The notes below the pieces were generated by a model. The model searched no databases. It saw only the letters and a program-made list of their open reading frames with translations, and was not told the DNA's origin. Below, one piece after another: positions 23,206 through 27,031 of a DNA stretch of 27,031 nucleotides. The stretch covers positions 1 to 27,031 of IMG/VR virus record IMGVR_UViG_3300043331_001805; one strand, 5' to 3'. Made by a program: the position numbers and the translations under genes. Source of the DNA: a virus. Within the stretch, counting starts at the first letter, position 1; each line of letters opens with the position of its first letter.

Positions 23206-23812
23206 CAACCATCTTTCCATCCAGCGCCGACTAGCGCAGCTGGGCGCGCAGGTCAGGGTTGTCGGTGATGCCGAGCAGGCGCTGCGCGCCTACAAGAAGG
23301 CCACGCACGTGCTACTGCCAGGCGGTGCGGACGTACATCCCATGCACTACAACCAGCCGCTGCGGTATGCGCGCTACCTGGACGAGGAGCGCGATGAGCT
23401 GGAGCTGCAGATGGCGGACTGGTGTCTGTTCGACCGCAAGCCGCTGCTGGGCATCTGTCGAGGGCACCAGGTGATCGCGGTGGCGGCTGGAGGTGAGCTG
23501 CACCAGGACATCCAGAAGTGCCTGCGCCGCAGTCACGACTCGGACTTCCACCGGGTGTGTGTCCGCAGCGGCTCCTTGCTGCACACCGCACTGGGTGGTC
23601 GGCCCAAGCACGAGGTACAGTGGGTCAACAGCTACCACCACCAGGCGGTGAGCAAGCTGCCGGCCGGCTGGCAGGTCACCGCCCAGACGCCCAACGGCAT
23701 CATTGAGGGCATCGGCCGCAAGGGCCTGCCGGTGCTGAGCGTGCAGTGGCACCCGGAAGTACTGGTCACCCCCTCAGCTCTCAACCTGTTCAAGAATTTC
23801 CTGGCACTGTAA
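23168..23812 (+). CDS. Class I glutamine amidotransferase-like protein (peptidase C26/gamma-glutamyl hydrolase type)
   Basis: A 214-residue enzyme with the full class I glutamine amidotransferase triad: nucleophile Cys97 in GICRGHQ (95-101), with His195 and Glu197 in SVQWHPE. It also has the LLPGGADVHP segment (49-58) typical of the C26/PuuD branch that cleaves gamma-glutamyl bonds, and NSYHHQAV (154-161). All catalytic residues are present, so it should be active. There is no synthetase domain fused, which suits a hydrolase of gamma-glutamyl conjugates or a free glutaminase partner. The ATG at 23168 is supported by AAGGAG at 23156-23161. It is encoded between an amidoligase and a GGCT-like gene, supporting a role in building or removing gamma-glutamyl/amide tags. 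Confidence 0.9.
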   Translation: MSRKPVVLTTIGSNHLSIQRRLAQLGAQVRVVGDAEQALRAYKKATHVLLPGGADVHPMHYNQPLRYARYLDEERDELELQMADWCLFDRKPLLGICRGHQVIAVAAGGELHQDIQKCLRRSHDSDFHRVCVRSGSLLHTALGGRPKHEVQWVNSYHHQAVSKLPAGWQVTAQTPNGIIEGIGRKGLPVLSVQWHPEVLVTPSALNLFKNFLAL

Positions 23813-23821
23813 GGAGGACGT

Positions 23822-24220
23822 GTGAAGACCAACTGGGATATGCAGCGACTGGAGCGCCTGTACGGGGTGCGTGGCTCCAAGGAGTGGGCGGCAGCAAAGT
23901 GCAAAGCCTACGCGCAGCACACCGGGGTGCCGTGGTGCTGGGCCAGCTACAACGGTCGTGTGCACCTGGCACCCTATCTCGACAAGCTCAAGGAGCGCAT
24001 CTCCGAGCCACCCGTAGGCGCGCAGCGGCTGGAGCAGGTACTCTACCGCCAAGCTGCCCATAGCCCCATGCGGTTGGTCTCACTGCTGCAGCTGCAGTGT
24101 GTGATGGACCTGCCGCTGGCGACCGTAGCACGCGCGGCCACCTGGCTGATCCAGCAGGGCAAGGCTGCGCCCAACGTCAACCGCACTGGGCACGTGACGA
24201 TGCTCAGTCCGCGCTACTAG
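23822..24220 (+). CDS. Hypothetical protein with a winged-helix-like C-terminus
   Basis: A 132-residue protein starting at GTG 23822 behind AAGGAGG (23812-23818). The first half is basic, with the pair WCWASYNGR in the middle and two Cys. The second half (PMRLVSLLQLQCVMDLPLATVARAATWLIQQGKAAPNV, then a strand) looks like a helix-turn-helix followed by a wing, so DNA or RNA binding is possible. No family is recognised. Confidence 0.72.
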   Translation: MKTNWDMQRLERLYGVRGSKEWAAAKCKAYAQHTGVPWCWASYNGRVHLAPYLDKLKERISEPPVGAQRLEQVLYRQAAHSPMRLVSLLQLQCVMDLPLATVARAATWLIQQGKAAPNVNRTGHVTMLSPRY

Positions 24221-24222
24221 CA

Positions 24223-24284
24223 CGCGAAACACCCCGTCAGGAGGTACGGGGTGTCGGCAGCAAATCGGGCTGCCCTGATGAGCG
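24223..24284 (+). ncRNA. Type II hammerhead ribozyme 6
   Basis: CGC 24223-24225, GAAA 24226-24229, stem III 24229-24236 with 24247-24254 (ACACCCCG), cleavage C 24255, stem I 24256-24261 with 24269-24274 (GGCAGC/GCTGCC) around AAATCGG, CTGATGA 24275-24281 and GCG 24282-24284. It starts two bases after the stop and ends only 13 bases before the next ATG (24298). Stem III and its AGGAGG-containing loop equal those of ribozyme 2. Confidence 0.93.
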
Positions 24285-24297
24285 AAAGGACAGAGGG

Positions 24298-24468
24298 ATG
24301 GACCAGTTCCGCAAGACGCAAGGCAAGAACCACAAGTGGATCGGGGTGGGCGGTGCGACCTGCTACTGCTGCCGGCCGGATCGCAAGGGCATGAAGGCTT
24401 CACGGCGCTATGCGCGCCGGCAGCTCAAGGCTCAGCTGCGCAGCGACGTGCGGCAGGAGGTGCTGTGA
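24298..24468 (+). CDS. Very small basic Cys-rich protein
   Basis: A 56-residue protein with a weak ribosome site (AGAGGG) and the ATG at 24298. It has a Cys22, Cys24, Cys25 cluster and a long basic helix (RKGMKASRRYARRQLKAQL), so it probably binds nucleic acid. It is the first gene after ribozyme 6. Its stop shares TGATG with the next gene. Confidence 0.68.
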   Translation: MDQFRKTQGKNHKWIGVGGATCYCCRPDRKGMKASRRYARRQLKAQLRSDVRQEVL

Positions 24469-24734
24469 TGCGCGCGCACGTGCTGGGCAACCGCCTGGAG
24501 ACCGTTTTCACGGTGCGGCTCAAGCATGAGGTGCCCACCCAGCGCGCACCCTATGAGGCTACTGAGCTGGCAGAGCGTGCCGCCAAGGACCTGCTGCCCA
24601 CGCTGCGCACCAACGCAGTGCCGCGCACCCGACCGCAGTTCTGTCAGGTGCTGGAAGACAACTACTCCGCCCGCAGCGACAAGCCGGGACTGGAGTGGCA
24701 TGAAGCCGTCGTCGAGTTCCGCTGGAGGAGCTAG
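24468..24734 (+). CDS. Hypothetical protein, 88 residues
   Basis: This starts in a TGATG overlap (24466-24470) with GGAGG at 24456-24460. It has an amphipathic start (VFTVRLKHEVP), a helix (TELAERAAKDLLPTL) and a closing strand (EWHEAVVEFRWRS). It resembles the small alpha/beta proteins of phage accessory regions, but no family is recognised. It is coupled to its neighbours. Confidence 0.68.
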   Translation: MRAHVLGNRLETVFTVRLKHEVPTQRAPYEATELAERAAKDLLPTLRTNAVPRTRPQFCQVLEDNYSARSDKPGLEWHEAVVEFRWRS

Positions 24735-24736
24735 CA

Positions 24737-25096
24737 ATGACTCGCAACCTGTTTGTGTATGGCACCTTGAAGACTGGAGGCTACTTCTGGCAGCGCGCGC
24801 TGGCACCCCGCATTGGGGTGCCAGACCGCTGTCGCAACCTGCGGCTGTTCGACCTGGGAAGATTCCCGGCTGCCAAGCTGGGGCTGGACAGCAGCGACGT
24901 CGTGACCGGCGAGACGTTCTTGGACGTGTCGGACGAGATTTTCGCGATGCTGGATCGCATCGAGGGTGTGCCGCACCTGTATCAGCACGCGCAGCTCACC
25001 ACGCAGGCTGGCCACGCGGTCGTTGTCTACGTTATGGAGAGCGCGCACCTACATGGGGACTACCTCCCGGAAGGAGTTTGGCATGAACGCCGCTGA
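24737..25096 (+). CDS. Gamma-glutamylcyclotransferase-like (AIG2/GGACT) protein
   Basis: A 119-residue protein with the family hallmark at the N-terminus, LFVYGTLKTGG (5-15), which is the VYGTL/S substrate loop. The catalytic Glu is Glu76 in MLDRIEGV (the 'LDxxEG' motif), followed by YQHAQLT. Length and motif order match the small AIG2/GGACT enzymes that release 5-oxoproline from gamma-glutamyl amines. The GGAGG of its ribosome site ends at 24728. The overlapping next gene suggests co-translation. It completes, with the amidoligase and the amidotransferase-like gene, a set for making, transferring and breaking gamma-glutamyl or amide bonds. Confidence 0.88.
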   Translation: MTRNLFVYGTLKTGGYFWQRALAPRIGVPDRCRNLRLFDLGRFPAAKLGLDSSDVVTGETFLDVSDEIFAMLDRIEGVPHLYQHAQLTTQAGHAVVVYVMESAHLHGDYLPEGVWHERR

Positions 25097-25547
25097 GCAA
25101 CGCAAGTATCGCAAGGCACTGCGCAAGGCACTGCTGGACTACGTGCAGGTGCTGTGCGGTGGGTTGGGCTTTGACGAGACCGGCCGACACCTGCAGCTGG
25201 AGAGCCTGGCCTCCCCCGCCTGGTCCGACCTGGTGGACGACGTGGCGAACGCGGTGGACCCGGCACTGCGCGCACCCTACTGCCGCGTGACGGACGACGA
25301 GCTCATGGGCATCCTGGACGACGCGCACGAGGAGCTGCTGGAGCAGCTGCGCGCCTACGTCGTGCACGAGACCGACCAAGACGCGGACGACGTGGTGCGG
25401 GAGACACTGGAGGGTCTGCTGGACGAGAAGTTTGCGGTGCGGCTGGAGCGGCAGCGCGCGCGGACGCGCAAGCTGCTGCGGCTGCAGTGGAAGAACATCA
25501 AGCGGGTGCTGCGCGACTACAACCGCGCGATGCCCGCAAAGGAGTAG
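25083..25547 (+). CDS. Hypothetical helical protein
   Basis: A 154-residue protein overlapping the preceding gene by 14 bases, with GGAAGGAG at 25069-25076. It is mostly helical and strongly charged: a basic start (RKYRKALRKALL), an acidic middle (DDELMGILDDAHEELLEQL; DQDADDVVRETLEGLLDEK) and a basic coiled-coil end (RQRARTRKLLRLQWKNIKRVLRDY). No known domain is recognised; the dipolar design suggests a nucleic-acid-associated or protein-binding role. Confidence 0.7.
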   Translation: MNAAEQRKYRKALRKALLDYVQVLCGGLGFDETGRHLQLESLASPAWSDLVDDVANAVDPALRAPYCRVTDDELMGILDDAHEELLEQLRAYVVHETDQDADDVVRETLEGLLDEKFAVRLERQRARTRKLLRLQWKNIKRVLRDYNRAMPAKE

Positions 25548-25551
25548 CAAC

Positions 25552-26052
25552 ATGCCACGCGTTCATGAGGTGCAGCGCGCACGCAAAGCCATTCCCGGCA
25601 CAGACGTCGCCAGGGGAGACCACTACTACTGGTGGAAGTTTCGGTTTGGCGGCAAGCACGTGAGCAAGACCTATCCGGATCGCAGCCAGCTGACGCAGGA
25701 CGACTTCCTGATCAGCCTGTATGCGCACGAGGATGGGCTGCAGATCACGACCGACACCCACCGCCACGACTACTATGAGCTGCTGCGCAGCACGGCTGAG
25801 GAGGTGGAGCAGCTGGGGCAGACTGAGGAAGGCAAGGTTGACAACCTGCCGGAGAATTTCCAGGAGTCCTCGCCCAACGCGGAGCGCTGGCGCAGTCGCA
25901 ACGAGAAGTGCCGGGAGATTGCGGAGGCGCTGCGAGTGCTGGCGGACGAGGTGGAGGGGTGGAAGCCAGACAAGGCTGCTGGCGAGCGCTGGGGTGCTTG
26001 GCGCGACTTGGCGCGTGATGCGCTGTTCGGCATCGACTGGAGCGTAGACTAG
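25552..26052 (+). CDS. Hypothetical phage protein with an aromatic N-terminal motif
   Basis: A 166-residue protein, ATG at 25552, with AAGGAG at 25538-25543. Its N-terminal region, GDHYYWWKFRFGGKHVSKT, matches a common phage protein opening ('G..YY.W.fr.ggk..s.t.P..S.lT.S.f'), which I cannot assign a function. The C-terminal half is helical and acidic, with Arg and Glu pairs. It ends three bases before the Spo11-like gene and is probably co-translated with it. Confidence 0.7.
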   Translation: MPRVHEVQRARKAIPGTDVARGDHYYWWKFRFGGKHVSKTYPDRSQLTQDDFLISLYAHEDGLQITTDTHRHDYYELLRSTAEEVEQLGQTEEGKVDNLPENFQESSPNAERWRSRNEKCREIAEALRVLADEVEGWKPDKAAGERWGAWRDLARDALFGIDWSVD

Positions 26053-26054
26053 CC

Positions 26055-26966
26055 ATGCCACGCGAAGCCTTCATCCAGATCAACATGGGTGAGGCGCGGA
26101 TGGCGTTGATCGCCAAGGTCAACGTCATCATCGCGACCTACCAGCAGCAAGGCTATCGGCTGAGCCTGCGGCAGCTGTACTACCAGCTGGTCTCGCGCGC
26201 GGTCATCGAGAACAACCTCAAGTCCTACAAGCGCCTGGTAGCGCTGCTCACGGATGCGCGCATGGCTGGGCTGGTGGACTGGGACGCCATCGAAGACCGC
26301 AACCGCGAGTATCTGCTGCCCAGCCACTGGGAGCGACCGGAGCAGGTCATCGCCAGCGCGGCTGCCTCCTACCGCATCGACAAGTGGAAGGATCAGCCCA
26401 AGTATGTGGAGGTCATGGTCGAGAAGGATGCCCTGAGCGGGGTGCTGTGGCCGGTGTGCGCTGCGCTGGACGTGGGCTTCACCGCCAACCGTGGCTACTC
26501 CTCCGCCAGCGCCATGTACGAGGCTGGCAAGCGCATCCGCCGCGCGCTGCGTGCCGGCAAGGAGTGCCACGTGCTGTACTTGGGGGATCACGATCCCTCC
26601 GGACAGGACATGACGCGCGACATCCGCGAGCGCCTGGGGCTGTTCGGCGGCACCCTGCTGGTCAGCCGACTGGCGCTCAACAAGAGCCAGGTGGACTTCT
26701 ATGGTCCGCCCGAAAATCCCGCCAAGCTCACCGACAGCCGTGCGCGCGCCTACGTCGCCAAGTATGGCAGCAGCAGCTGGGAGCTGGATGCGCTGGAGCC
26801 CAACGTGTTGGCAGAGCTGGTGCGCAAGGCAGTGCTGCGCCGGCGAGACCAGGCACTGTGGGACGCGGCCGTGGCCGTGGAGCGCGTGCAGTGTGCGGAG
26901 CTACAGCAGATCGCCCGCCGCTATGACGCAGCGGTGCTGGCCACGGAAGCTCATGCTGAGGAGTAA
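26055..26966 (+). CDS. Spo11/topoisomerase VI-A-like protein with Toprim domain
   Basis: A 303-residue protein. The N-terminal part has the winged-helix (CAP-like) signature SLRQLYYQLVSR, in which Arg39 and Tyr42-Tyr43 align with the R-x-x-Y-Y of Spo11 and Topo VI-A, where one Tyr attacks DNA. Next is the Toprim part: VEVMVEKDALSGVL (118-131) with Glu123 as the conserved acid, and VLYLGDHDPSGQD (173-185) with Asp178-x-Asp180 as the DxD pair. About 303 residues is short compared with Topo VI-A, matching minimal orphan A-subunits from mobile elements. No B-subunit (GHKL ATPase) is encoded in the window. The protein probably binds and may cut DNA; the final 50 residues are a basic helix. ATG at 26055 follows the previous stop by two bases. 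Confidence 0.82.
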   Translation: MPREAFIQINMGEARMALIAKVNVIIATYQQQGYRLSLRQLYYQLVSRAVIENNLKSYKRLVALLTDARMAGLVDWDAIEDRNREYLLPSHWERPEQVIASAAASYRIDKWKDQPKYVEVMVEKDALSGVLWPVCAALDVGFTANRGYSSASAMYEAGKRIRRALRAGKECHVLYLGDHDPSGQDMTRDIRERLGLFGGTLLVSRLALNKSQVDFYGPPENPAKLTDSRARAYVAKYGSSSWELDALEPNVLAELVRKAVLRRRDQALWDAAVAVERVQCAELQQIARRYDAAVLATEAHAEE

Positions 26967-27027
26967 TTGGTAAAGCTGCCGCGTGCGGCTTGGACTATAA
27001 TTAGGACAGGAAGGAGCGCAGAGCGAG
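26967..27027 (+). promoter_or_regulatory. Possible promoter and leader of the next gene
   Basis: A perfect TATAAT lies at 26996-27001, but no good -35 box is at the usual spacing (TTGGTA at 26967 is 23 bases away). GCCGC and GCGGC (26978-26982, 26985-26989) form a small palindrome just upstream, possibly an operator. AAGGAG at 27011-27016 begins the translation signal of the following gene. Confidence 0.4.
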
Positions 27028-27031
27028 ATGA
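27028..27031 (+). CDS. Start of the next gene (only the ATG is in the window)
   Basis: ATG at 27028-27030 is preceded by AAGGAG at 27011-27016. Only the first codon is visible, so no product can be named. Confidence 0.4.

Noticed and set aside
19102-24284. CRISPR-like repeated units between genes
   Set aside because: The copies are 0.7-2 kb apart, lie between genes rather than beside spacers, and vary by compensatory changes. They are ribozymes, not CRISPR repeats.

Overview
This window is part of a tailed-phage (siphovirus-type) genome or prophage. It is GC-rich, tightly packed, and every supported gene is on the plus strand. Shine-Dalgarno sites (AGGAG-type) and ATGA/GTGA/TGATG overlaps point to a bacterial host, but no gene fixes the host taxon. 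The ReqiPepy6-Gp37-like hub is typical of siphoviruses of GC-rich bacteria, which is only a weak hint. There are no tRNAs, integrase, terminase or polymerase in the window.

Positions 1-17454 carry the late module in canonical order. It begins with the end of a protease/scaffold-like gene, the HK97-type major capsid protein, a free-standing GIY-YIG homing endonuclease and a small capsid-associated protein. An unusual glycosyltransferase-methyltransferase fusion follows. Next come head-tail connector, HK97-gp10-like and tail-terminator-like proteins, the tail tube protein, and a tail assembly chaperone pair joined by a -1 frameshift signal (A AAA AAA plus a 12-bp hairpin). The tail tip has a tape measure with an EF-hand, a distal tail protein interrupted by a seven-bladed beta-propeller, a Gp37-like hub and a C1q-like fibre tip. 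A double-TIM-barrel glycosidase, a holin candidate and a membrane-anchored coiled-coil protein close the module.

Positions 17455-18109 are non-coding. They hold hairpins and a terminator, an A+T-rich control region, and a roughly 290-nt stretch that folds into several nested helices and looks like a structured RNA with no family I can name.

Positions 18021-26966 are the accessory module and the most striking part. Six type II hammerhead ribozymes, each with the full catalytic core and with compensatory changes in the stems, sit immediately before six gene blocks. Five fill the gap between a stop codon and the next Shine-Dalgarno, and the first sits between the structured RNA and the first gene. 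Self-cleavage would cut one long transcript into six mRNAs, each starting with a 5' hairpin and most ending in a 3' hairpin. The genes include an amidoligase, a class I glutamine amidotransferase/C26 hydrolase and a gamma-glutamylcyclotransferase-like protein (together a plausible gamma-glutamyl/amide tagging pathway), several zinc-ribbon proteins, and a Spo11/topoisomerase VI-A-like protein that keeps both the Tyr-Tyr and Toprim signatures. A -10-like element and a new Shine-Dalgarno/ATG at the right edge begin the next unit.
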